64,000 bases of DNA from Doris montereyensis (taxonomy: Eukaryota > Mollusca > Gastropoda > Nudibranchia > Dorididae), in contig JAXRKP010000049.1 of assembly GCA_037039925.1 (NCBI GenBank), positions 207,501 to 271,500 on the forward strand, in the 5' to 3' direction. Below are positions 24,218-33,814 of the stretch, piece by piece. The notes beneath the pieces are model-generated. The model worked only from the letters and a program-made list of their open reading frames with translations. It did no database searches and had not been told where the DNA came from. The translations under genes and the position numbers were made by a program. How positions within the stretch are numbered: the first letter of the stretch is position 1; the number at the start of each line of letters is the position of its first letter.

Positions 24218-24222
24218 TAGAG
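24058..24222. repeat. TA / GATA microsatellite
   Basis: Alternating TA units interspersed with AGATAGATA and AGAGATAGAG units. It starts exactly where repeat R2 ends, which suggests expansion of an element tail. Confidence 0.95.
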
Positions 24223-24644
24223 AATAAGAAGTCTAACCTGACACGTTGAAATCATATCTACATTCCTGATGAAATTAAGAATGTAAAATTTATTATCAAT
24301 CCATTCCATTGTAAGGACAAAATAATTATCTTCAAACCTGAATGAGTGAAATTTAGTCTGTAAATATGCATGTGAAGGGTGTTGCCCTTTTTTCAGAGAA
24401 ATTTATTTTGGCTCAAAATATGGTTTAAATCCCTTTTGATGATAGTTTTTTTTATGTTTTCTTTCATATCATATTTGTCCTTTTATTTTTCAGGGTGTTC
24501 CTCGAATGGACAGTGAGTATTAACATAAGTTTACGAAAAGCCAAATCCTGTTATATTTTCTTATTCTTTTATCAAAGCAAACCACCTTGTATGTTTTATG
24601 TTTTTATCCACCTCCGAACAAGTAGAAAACAAGCTTATAAATTT

Positions 24645-24850
24645 TCTTATATAGAACACCTGAAGTAATTTTTTTTGCTTTTGAGTTTAGGTTTTTGCTT
24701 TTAGTATGTACATGAGTAACTGTCAAAATGCAGTCATGCTATATGATTGAAAAGTTTGTAGCGTCCTTGTTTGCCATAGAAACGGCCGCCATCTTGGATT
24801 TTGACCCAATTTCCTCCTTTAGTTATGAATAAAATCACTCAAAACCTGTG
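24645..24850 (+). repeat. Dispersed repeat R3, copy a, promoter-like
   Basis: A stretch whose reverse complement recurs at 48497-48700. It begins CACCTGAAGTAATTTTTT and carries GTAGCGTCCTTGTTTGCCAT, then GCCGCCATCTTGG at 24785-24797, a good match to the YY1-type site seen at many housekeeping transcription starts, and ends TGAATAAAATCACTCAAAAC. It directly precedes the leader of a LINE. Confidence 0.7.
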
Positions 24851-27758
24851 CACCGGGCAGTGGACAGGGAGGCACCTGTACGGGGAGTAGATGATCCCGC
24901 CATCCACGAGTCTCCTGCTGTCTTGCAGACAGGTCTTGGCTGACCAAAGGCTAAGGGAGTTAACCTTGAAAGAAAACACACTTCTGCCTTGCAGGCCGGT
25001 CTTGACTGACCAAAGGCTAAGGGAGTTAACCCTTACATAAAATAACCACCTGCTGCCTTGCAGGCTGGTCTTGAATGACTAAAGGCTAAGGGAATTAACC
25101 CTGACAGAAAATAACAAGGCCTGGTAGGGGGCCTCAATGTGGCAACCCCAACATCTAACTAGTAGACTGATCCCCTGCTGATCCAAAAACAAACAGATGC
25201 AGAGAAAAATAAATATAATATAACCGGCTTGATCTTTCGAAGACGAACTTGGAAACGAATACGGACTGTGATTTTTGGAACATGGAATATAAGGGCAATA
25301 AATGGAAAAGAGTTAGAATTAGTTGAAGAAATGGAAAAATTCAAAATATATATTTTGGTCATTACAGAAACAAACAAAAAAGGACAAGGAATAGAAAATG
25401 CAGGACTGAATCATATTTTAATCTTCTCAGAAGTAGATGTCAAAGATAGAGCTAGAGCAGTAGTAGGCCTCCTAGTGCATAAAAGACATGAAAAGCTACT
25501 AGAAAGTTGAAATCTATAAGCCCACGGCTATTAGAGGTAAATATTAAACCAAAAGGACGAGAAATTAGATTATTAATAACGTATGGACCAAACAAAGACG
25601 CAACTAAAGAAGAAAAAGATATCTTCGAAAACGATTTACAAATAGTTGCAGAGAATCTTAAACCCAAACAGGAACTAATGATTTTAGGAGATTTAAATGC
25701 TAGAGTAGGCAACAATGTAGAACCGTCAGGAGGAGTAATAGGTAAAGAAGGAGAGACAACAACTTCTCCAAATGGAGAATGACTAATAAATTTTTACCTA
25801 AAGAATAACATGAAAATAGCCAATACCTTTTTTCCTCAAAAAGTATCCACAAATATACAAGAGTAAATGAAGACAGGTGTGAAAAGTCAATCATAAACTA
25901 TATAATAGTTAGCAGCTCCCTTTTTACAGTACATTGGATGCAAGAGTAAACAGAGGAGCAGAAATATTTAGTGATCATCACTTAGTGATTGCCAAAATGA
26001 GGTTACTGACTGAAGAAAATAAACAGAAAAGGAAAGAGAAGAAAGCTACTAAACTCAAAATAGAGGAACTGAATAAACCAGTAGTAAAACAGGTATATCA
26101 ATCTAGGATAAAAAGATTTATCAGTGAAAGACAGATGGATCTGAATGATAGCGCAATAGAAGAAAAGTGGCAATTGCATAAAGAAACACTCCTCAGTTGT
26201 ACTGAAGAGGTCTGTGGTAGAAAACAAAATAAAGGAGATAGGAAAAGAACAACATGGTGGAATAACAATGTAAAGACTAATATGAAAGAAAAGAAGGATG
26301 CCTGGAAGAAATACTTGCAAACAAAGAGACCAGAGGATATGATAAATTACGTGAATAAAAGAAATATCGCCAAAGAGGAATTTAGGAAAGCAAAACAGTA
26401 ACAATGGGAAGAGATTGGACAAAGACATCAAGAAAGCTATCAAGGAAATCAAACGCTGTTCTGGGGGGTAATGAAGAGCATGAGAAAGACCAAAGCATGC
26501 CCAATAAGACAAATTAAGAATGCCAAAGGCGAAATAATGAAAGGAGACAGCGAAATCATGGAAACATGGAGAAAGCATTTTCACCAATTACATAATCCGT
26601 CCAGAACGTATGAAACAAGGAGTAAAGATCAATTAGTAAGAGTAACAAGTATTCCAGAGGAGACAACTGAAGATGTAGATATATCAATGGAAGAAATCCA
26701 AACAGCTATAAGAAAAGTGAAATTAGGAAAAGCCCCAGGAGCAGTTCAAGTTTATCCAGAAATGATTAAAAACCAAGGGAGAGAGGCAGACAAACTACTA
26801 CGTGCAATATGCCAACAAGCATGGAAGTCCAAACAGGTGCCAGATGACAGAAAAAATGCAAAGGGAGTACCAATACATAAGAAAGGATCAACTATGAAAT
26901 GCTCAAACTATAGAGAGATATCATTACTTAGCGTTCCAGGAAAAGTATATGCCAGGATACTGGAAATGAGACTAAGGAAAAGAGTGGAGGATCAGTTTGA
27001 AGAACATCAGAGTGGATTTAGACCAGGAAGAAGTGTACAAGACCACATATTTACAATTAGACAAATAATAATAAAAATTCCTTGAGAGAAACATTGACCT
27101 GCACCTGTATTTTATTGACTTAGAAAATGCATTTGACACTGTGAGGAGGGAGGAACTATGCCATTTCTTAAAAGAACACAATGTAGATCAAAATTTAATA
27201 GAAGCCATTAAACGTTTTTACAATAAACCAACATATGCCGTGAGAGTAGCAGGAAATGTATCTGCAGAATTTTATGTAGATATAGGAGTAAGATAGGGTT
27301 GTATCCTAAATTCTCTTTTGTTTATCACATTTATGGATTCAGCCGCAAAGGCATCTTGAAGAAAAAAAAAGGAAGAAAATGAATTGCCGATGATTTAGTT
27401 CTGTTTGGAAAATCAGAAAGTGACCTTCAGTCGAATATCAACATTATGAACAATAAACTAAATAAAAGAGGAATGACAGTAGATGTAAAGAAAACCAAAA
27501 CAATGCTAGTAACTAGGGAAGTTAAAACACAAAATCTTAAATTGGGCAGGAGAATTTAGACCAATTTCAAAGCTACAATTACCTGTGAGTAATGATTAAC
27601 TCAGAGGAAAAACTAAGAGAAGAAATCAGTCAGAGAATCCAAGAGGCAAGTGCAATATATAACCATCTAAGAAAGGCATTTGTAGGTAAGCAAGAACTGT
27701 CAACAAAATCCAAAATGGCAGTATACAATACAGTTTATTGTCCTACTCTCCTGTCCAC
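24850..27758 (+). mobile_element. RTE-like LINE, copy 3, with repeated leader
   Basis: The longest copy of this APE-type LINE. The leader (24850-25225) holds tandem 66-69-bp units. The endonuclease follows in two frames (25229-25510 and 25507-25782), with VIFGTWNIRAINGKELELVE, ETNKKGQGIE and MILGDLNARVGN. Then come the linker (25934-26401), the connecting domain and the RT start (26471-27085, with NYREISLLSVPGKVYARILE and QSGFRPGRSVQDHIFTIRQI), and the RT core with AENAF-like and ADDLVLFGKSES pieces up to 27758. The RNase-H-like/C-terminal end is missing: the copy stops abruptly in VYCPTLL. Stops and indels make it inactive. Such ORFs are often auto-annotated as 'craniofacial development protein 2-like'. 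Confidence 0.85.
24925..25125 (+). repeat. Tandem 66-69-bp leader units of the LINE
   Basis: The word TGAC(C/T)AAAGGCTAAGGGA occurs at 24941, 25007 and 25076, each preceded by CTTGCAG-containing sequence and followed by GTTAACC. The same unit is found, about one and a half times, in the leader of the copy at 44588-44700. Tandem monomers in a 5' leader usually act as promoter units. Confidence 0.8.
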
Positions 27759-27889
27759 TGTCCAGAAGGGTCCTATCACCATTGGTTAATTATTATTGTA
27801 GACATTTTTAGAATCATTTGAAAAGTTTCTGTCTATTTTTATACAGAAGTTTCTATTTCCTTATTATAACGAAAATTTAAAAACATTAC

Positions 27890-28064
27890 CTCAGCTTTCT
27901 GTGCTGAAACAACAGCATCCAGCTCTTGAATCTTCTCCTTGGCAAATCTGAACTCTGTACCTACATCGCTTGTTTCCTCTGCTCCTTGAGATAAAATATC
28001 TTTTGTCAGGTTGGTCAACTGGCCGGTGAAAGGACGAAATGCTGCCGCCGATCCTTGACGACAT
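27890..28064 (-). CDS. TRIP11: GMAP-210-like first coding exon
   Basis: Minus-strand exon with ATG at 28064-28062 and a strong donor GAG|GTAATG just below 27890. It reads MSSRIGGSISS, then after a one-base frame break at the AAA run 28029-28031 (plus strand) FTGQLTNLTKDILSQGAEE and RFAKEKIQELDAVVSAQKAE. Human GMAP-210/TRIP11, a golgin, starts MSSWLGG and continues GGSLASLTGQISNFTKD; its N-terminal helix (ALPS motif) senses curved vesicle membranes and a coiled coil follows. The match spans the membrane-sensing helix and the coiled-coil start. No second TRIP11 exon was seen on the minus strand below 27890, so this may be an orphan or duplicated first exon. It lies antisense in an intron of the JAK-like gene. 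Confidence 0.6.
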
Positions 28065-28316
28065 TTTTGACAATGTTTTTCTTTCTTTAATCTCAAATTA
28101 CCAAATGGAGTACATACAAAAATATTTCACTGATATAAAAGTGACCATCTCCGATGTTAAACATTCTACTTTCGTTGAGAAGTGTGTAAGTCAGCCATTT
28201 TGATTCCATCTATGTGTCTACCCCCGATTATGCAAAGAACAGAAAATCAATCTTTTGGTCCAAAACTCGCCAGTCCAGGTGCCGCCCCCACCCCTTACAG
28301 CAGTATATACTGACAA
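28065..28316 (-). promoter_or_regulatory. Putative promoter and 5' UTR of the TRIP11-like exon
   Basis: Directly upstream (minus strand) of the exon. At 28191-28208 the minus strand reads GGAATCAAAATGGCTGAC, a good YY1-type site of the kind placed at transcription starts of housekeeping genes. The upper part (28223-28316) is a repeat fragment (R4) whose reverse complement occurs at 44517-44587. No TATA box is evident at the right distance. Confidence 0.4.
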
Positions 28317-28565
28317 ACTTTTGTAATCCCCTCCTCAATATGTATAAGGATAAAACATAGTATGAAGTAAAATGTTGTGCAACTGAACTTTAAAAAATAA
28401 TATTTCATATTAATTTGATGTAATATAAAACTTTATTACACTTTGCATTTATTGCATGGTTATAATGTCTCAAAAGATTTTTAATATTTCATTACTTCCT
28501 TTAATATCGTCAGTATAATGTATTTCATAATGATTAATTTTCTAATTTTCTTGCATGTGCAACAG

Positions 28566-28645
28566 AAATGCGGGATGACATGTCAACATCACAGCAGATA
28601 GAACAGGACGTAACACTTTCAGATGACGGGGGGCTTGTTCGTTCA
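28566..28645 (+). CDS. JAK-like gene, linker exon between pseudokinase domains
   Basis: Acceptor CAACAG and donor TCA|GTAAGT. The single base left by the exon ending at 21857 plus AA gives Glu, and the frame continues MRDDMSTSQQIEQDVTLSDD then GGLVRS in phase 0. It is rich in Ser, Asp and Gln without a domain, as expected for the linker between the two kinase-like domains of a JAK. Phase agreement on both sides is the main support. Confidence 0.65.
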
Positions 28646-29540
28646 GTAAGTTTTGTTTGCAATTCAGTTGGTACACTTCATGTGGCACACATGTTTCTGC
28701 ATACTTTTTTTATGATAAGGTTCCAAATCTGTCTGTTTATGCTATACACTACCCTCGGGTCTCTATCTTCTTCTTTTGTTTTGACATAGTAGGGCACAGG
28801 GCTGCCACCAAGTTGTACATCTTCCTTTTTCCTTGACTCATAAATTCTTAATGCTTTCTTTTTTTACAGGAAATATTTGAGAGGATAAATAATTTGATGT
28901 GGCTAGCCACATCTTCCACTCCTTCTGTCCTCTTGTATCTTTATTTTATGTCTATTTACTCTTGTGATCATCTTTTTTTAATCCTAAGATCAATGAATGT
29001 TAAATGGGGTCAATTTAAGTGATTGTAAGACAGCTGGTCATCTGAGCTCCCACCAGATATCTTAGTGTACTTTACTTTTGATACATTGTTTAGCTCATCA
29101 GAAATATCTTTCTGTTCTTCAAATAATAGTGTGTAATATTTCTGCTGTATTAAGAGAGTCAGAAAATTATGTCTTTGAAATTGAAGTGGGGTTGCCTATC
29201 CTTATCGCATTTTGCTTTGTTTTCTGGCGCAACGGCTATATGAACTAAAACAGTAGTCTGTACTTTTCTGGGGTTTTTGTAAATGAGTTGTGTAAAGCAG
29301 GAAAAATAGTAAGATAGAATTGTCTGAAATGATTCTAATACTTCCTTTTTTATCTCGATGTTTGGTTGACAAGGCAAAGTTACTACATTAAATTTTCCAA
29401 TAACAAAATCTAGTATTGGAGTGCTTCATGCTTTAAATGGAGGTTCACATAGGTGATTATATCGATATACATTCCTGTCGAAAGCAAAATTCATAAACTT
29501 TTGAAACTATAACATTTGAAACTTTTAACCGTTTCCACAG
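28646..29540. other. Intron; one doubtful extra exon
   Basis: At 28870 a T-rich tract and ACAG precede EIFERINNLMWLATSS, which resembles the segment just before a JAK JH1 domain (FEERHLKFL). No donor in a matching phase is obvious, and the exons on each side already join in phase, so I do not call it. The rest is AT-rich. Confidence 0.4.
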
Positions 29541-29678
29541 ATAGATGGTGATATTTATGAGATCAAAGTGTACCAGCCCATGTCATCAGATACAAAAGCA
29601 TCCATCCACAGTAAGGAATTACAAGATATATTACCATGTGTCAAGCTAAATAAAACTTTCGATGGAATTGAAAATCTT
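29541..29678 (+). CDS. JAK-like gene, pseudokinase domain 2, N-lobe exon
   Basis: Exon of 46 codons with TTTCCACAG acceptor and CTT|GTGAGT donor, phase 0 on both sides. It reads IDGDIYEIKVYQPMSSDTKA and then SIHSKELQDILPCVKLNKTF. It aligns with the beta-1 to beta-3 region of JAK JH1 domains (RYDPLGDNTGAQVAVKQLQ): VYQP aligns with RYDP, DT with NT, and HSKEL with AVKQL, so the beta-3 Lys appears to be retained. The glycine loop is degenerate. The alpha-C helix and beta-4 are either very short or in an exon I did not find between 29679 and 36607. Confidence 0.6.
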
Positions 29679-31660
29679 GTGAGTGCTCATTGCATACTTT
29701 TTCATTTCTTGCTTGAATGAACAAAAACCTTATTAGAAACATCTTTTATCCTATTTCAAAGACTTTCCATGATGCAGCTTTTTCCCATGATTTAAAAACT
29801 GTTTCAACCTTTCAAAAAAATGTTTTATTTGTTATGCTGTGGTATATTTTTACCCATTTCGTTAATGAGTAAATACCATGGCATTTTGCTCTTATCTCTA
29901 TGTGAGAATCCTATCTTGATGATTTGTTGCTTCTTTCATTTTGGCAAAGAAGGTCACATAAATCTTAAATGGTAACATACTAACTATGTATATACTTGAT
30001 GTTACCAAAAGGCAAAGCATTAATTATTGTTATTTGTTTTCTTTCTCTATTTCTATGGCTTGTAAATGAGCCGAAGGATATATATCATTTATAACAGGAG
30101 TTAGAAAAAGGAATAGATAGATCTTTAGGTAAATAAACTGCAAAATTGTTAGATAGATCAAATATATATTTACAGATCGAATGATAAATACACTTCCATA
30201 CAGATGGGACTGAAATTTATACTAAGATTATATACATAAATATACATACCTTGATACACACAGAGACATACTTTATAAATACACATATATGCATATAAAT
30301 ATAGTTAGATGGGTATTTGGTTAGACAGATGAATGAAAAAAATAATTATAGAAAGATAAATTAATGGATGGATAAATTTGAATAAAGATAAATGAAATCA
30401 TATGATGTACATAAACTTACCTTTACATGCATAATAATCAAAATGTGGCAGCTTCACAAAGAAATCAACAAACTTATTATGTTTTTGCATAAGTATAACC
30501 CTTCATCAGACAACAAATGAGTAGGGACTACACACTCATACAATCATCACAAAGTGTGATGTCATAAGAAAGAACAGAGTGTCAAGGAAAGGAGTGCATA
30601 GGGTAAGGAAAGAAATCAAGAACAAAGGAAAGTAATAGAAAAGAGAATAAGTAAGAGGAAGAGAGAAAACAAATAAGGTGTCTAAAGAGAAAAAAGAAAA
30701 AAAAGAAGATATATAGAAGAAGAAGAACAGAAAGTGATGATAACTAAAAAAAAAAAAAGAAAGGAGGAGTGAATTGTTATAATCAGGGGAAAATAAAAGA
30801 GAAAAGACAAGAAACTACACAATAATAAAGACATTGATTGGGGAAAAAACAACCCAACTTAGCTTAGGATATGGAAATAAATCCAAGCACGGTGAGAGAT
30901 GGTCCACACAGAGAGATGGTTGGCAATAAAATGGAAGAGTACCAGGTTGTAATGTGAAGACAAGTTGTAAAGGATGTCATACAAACTTATGCAGTATTCA
31001 ATAACCTGTTATATCAAACAGTGTTGGCATCGGGGGTTGGAGCAAAGGATAGTATTATAGGAAATGATGAGAGATATTGATAGTTTCAATAGCAGCATGC
31101 CATCTGCTCATTTCTAGACTCTGCGCAGAACTAGATAATGCAGACTCTCAGGCATTGAGTTTCTTAGTGCCCGTGACTGTTCAAATTAATAGTAACAGTT
31201 GGCTCTCGCTGTTGTCAACCTCTTGCAGGTGATAGTCAAACATAGTAGAAAACTGAAGGCAAAGAAGGATATATTATTATATATGACATAGAAGGAGGTG
31301 CAGGAGAATTGCTCCTGATTTTCCATATTCAATTGGGAAAACTAAAAGAAGGTAAAGTTCTTAATGAAGGGGCATACCTTATAGTTTGAGCATTGGCATC
31401 AGATGGTTCATATTTATACACTGTGAGGTGTACCAAAAAATCTTGAAGATTGATGTTCCTTGAAGACAATCAGAGGACTGAAGGAAAATAAATGTCTTGA
31501 TTTCTCACTGGCGTGCTGGATGTAGGTTCCTTCAAACAATATTCATGATGTGTTCTCTCACTTTTAGTTCTGATGTCACTTTGTGAAGCTTATAATTTTG
31601 ACTTCACTCCACAATAGCCTTCTATACATATGCTCCTTTAGCCTTCTATACATATGCACC
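29679..31660. other. Intron, mostly featureless
   Basis: A purine-rich stretch covers about 30590-30790. A short inverted match, (T)CAAAAT...AGCTTCACAAAG, occurs at about 30437-30468 and in reverse at about 31570-31600, which might be the termini of an unrecognised element. No coding signal. Confidence 0.35.
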
Positions 31661-31675
31661 CAAGCTTGCAGTCAT

Positions 31676-32015
31676 ATATACATACATACATACATACATA
31701 CATACATACATACATACATACATACATACATACATACATACATACATACATACATACATACATACATACATACATACATACATACATACATACATACATA
31801 CATACATACATACATACACATACATGCATGCATACGGGGATACAATAATGGGAATAGAACAGGTGATGATAATCATACATGAAGCATACATACATGCACA
31901 TGTGTGTTGTCTTTACATACATACATACATGATTCCCATGGCACATACCGTCGCTATACATACATACATACATACATACATACATACATACATACATAAT
32001 ACATACATACATAAT
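31676..32015. repeat. TACA microsatellite cluster
   Basis: A nearly pure TACA array at 31676-31824, and two further blocks at 31914-31930 and 31956-32014, separated by short unique sequence. The Tyr-Ile-His-Thr frames on both strands are artefacts of the repeat. Confidence 0.95.
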
Positions 32016-32084
32016 AATAATAATCCTTCAAGGCTAATAATAGATAATAATAATAATAATATGATAAATCACCTCCTAACGCTA

Positions 32085-32238
32085 ATCTGAAGCAGGTTTT
32101 TACTCCCCAGCTAACCCATTTTTGTGGAGTGGGGAAAATGTGTGTTGTCTTTTAATAACAATGGACCCAGCTTTAGGATTCGGGCAGGGACCTCATGATT
32201 CCCAGTTTGGCAGTCTGAGCGCCCACTCCCATCTTACG
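32085..32238 (-). repeat. SINE-like repeat
   Basis: On the minus strand it reads GTGGGCGCTCAGACTGCCAA, then GAGGTCCCTGCCCGAATCCT and CTGGGTCCATTGTTATT. It resembles the SINE at 55335-55475 in the order of its parts but is more decayed. Confidence 0.45.
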
Positions 32239-32257
32239 ACATACTTACATAGACGCA

Positions 32258-32305
32258 TTTATACATACATACATACATACATAAAAACATGAGCATACAT
32301 ACATA

Positions 32306-32343
<38 letters not shown>

Positions 32344-32510
32344 TAATAATAAAATAAATAAGTATAAATAAATAAATCAATAAATCAATCAATAAAAATC
32401 AATCATACAAAATAAATAAATAAATAAATAAATAAATAAATCAAAATAAATAAATAAATCAATAAATAAGTAAATAAAAAAATAAATAAAATAAATAAAT
32501 ACATAAAAGC
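32258..32510. repeat. TACA, AAT and AAAT simple repeats
   Basis: Short TACA blocks are followed by AAT units (32306-32345) and then AAAT/AATC units to about 32505, immediately next to the 3' end of a LINE fragment. This is likely an expanded element tail. Confidence 0.9.
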
Positions 32511-32559
32511 GTAATATCATTTATAAAAGTGTATGGTACAAGAATTAAAATCACATACT

Positions 32560-32860
32560 TAAAAAAATTACTTTTCTTCTAAGAAGCATCGCATGAGGTA
32601 AGTTTTGAAATGTTTTTTTAAAGGTGTCTTCCGACGTGTCAAACATAGATTGTATTGACAACGGAAGAGCATTCCAGACGTGAGGACCTGCGTATTTAAA
32701 AGAGCGCAGTGACAGTTTTGTTAGGCCTTTCTTTGGGAACTCTTAACATACATTTATTTGTAGATCTCAGTTGGCGAGATGGAACATAACCAGAGATCAG
32801 GTCATTTAAACAATTTGGAGCTCTATCAGTTTTTACATTTGTGACACAATGTCGCAATTT
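32560..32860 (-). mobile_element. CR1/L2-like LINE, 3' coding end
   Basis: The minus strand reads PNCLNDLISGYVPSRQLRST, then KCMLRVPKKGLTKLSLRSFK, YAGPHVWNALPLSIQSM and FKKHFKTYLMRCFLEEK before a stop. This is the standard end of CR1/L2-type proteins. The AT-rich simple repeats at 32306-32510 sit directly 3' of it. Confidence 0.85.
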
Positions 32861-32877
32861 TGTATATTATTCGTTTA

Positions 32878-32879
32878 CA

Positions 32880-32910
<31 letters not shown>

Positions 32911-32994
32911 CATACATACATACATACATACATACATACATACATACATACATACATACATACATACATACATACTTACATACATATATACATG
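32878..32994. repeat. TACA microsatellite
   Basis: About 29 TACA units. It lies on the 5' side of the truncated minus-strand LINE fragment. Confidence 0.95.
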
Positions 32995-33814
32995 TGTCCA
33001 TATTGATAGTTTTAATCTTTCATATGTTATCCTTACTGGCTGTTATGGAAAACCTTGGATCCAATTATTTCTTCACACACTACTATTTGTACATATTGGA
33101 TTATTTTATAACTGTCAGAAGAGATTTACCGGTTAATGAGTTTCTTCACATTAATCTGACCTCAAATTTCTGCACTTTTTATTTTTTAATCCTCGTTTTT
33201 CTATAAATCCTCTGAAGAAAGATTTGTAAAGATGAAAATATAACGCATTACGTTCCTATGGGGAAAGGAATATTACTAGTATCACATGGTAATAGAGATT
33301 GTAAATTCAGATTTAAAGTGTTTGTATTTTCTGATCCGCAAATTTTATCAAATAGAAGTTCAGCCAAAATAAAACATTTTCCTGATCTAAACACTGTATT
33401 AAACAGTTATATTTTATCGTTTTACCGTCAAAACTTCTATCTCATTGCATTTCTTTGTACCTAAAGAGACACATGTATTATAATAAGGGCCTCTTATTTT
33501 GTTCTGTTAGAAATCGGAATGCAGTCATTGGTAGTTTAATTTGTTGCCACAATTTTTATCTCTGATGTTTGTCATTCAGGGCATGCACATTTAAACCTCA
33601 TTATCCAATTAACTTTCATAAGGGATGATGGTAATTTGTCACTAACACATGCTTCTGATCAAAGTCAGATAACAATTCCCTTTCCTCTGTCACAGCCATT
33701 GTCATAAATGGGTTTTTTTTTTCAGATTGATAGAACTAATATTGTTAAATAAGTGAAAGCCTAGATTGGTGGTCAGTTGACATGAAATTTACCACATTCA
33801 TCTTTGTCTGACCA
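32995..33814. other. Intron, no feature seen
   Basis: AT-rich sequence. A short frame at 33258-33461 shows no recognised domain and no matching splice sites. Confidence 0.45.

Noticed and set aside
24494..24512. Micro-exon with good acceptor (TTTTTCAG) and GTGAGT donor
   Set aside because: Including it breaks the phase between the exons at 21857 and 28566, which join correctly without it.
26003..26587. A 194-codon frame on the minus strand
   Set aside because: Antisense of the LINE connecting domain. Phe/Leu/Ser-rich composition reflects A-rich LINE sense sequence; similar shadows occur at 34455-34880 and 45606-46112.
28870..28904. Possible exon EIFERINNL before pseudokinase domain 2
   Set aside because: It resembles a JAK pre-JH1 segment, but no in-phase donor is visible and the flanking exons already join in frame.
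31583..33206. Tyr-Ile-His-Thr and Met-Tyr-Val-Cys repeat proteins
   Set aside because: Frames of the TACA arrays on either strand.
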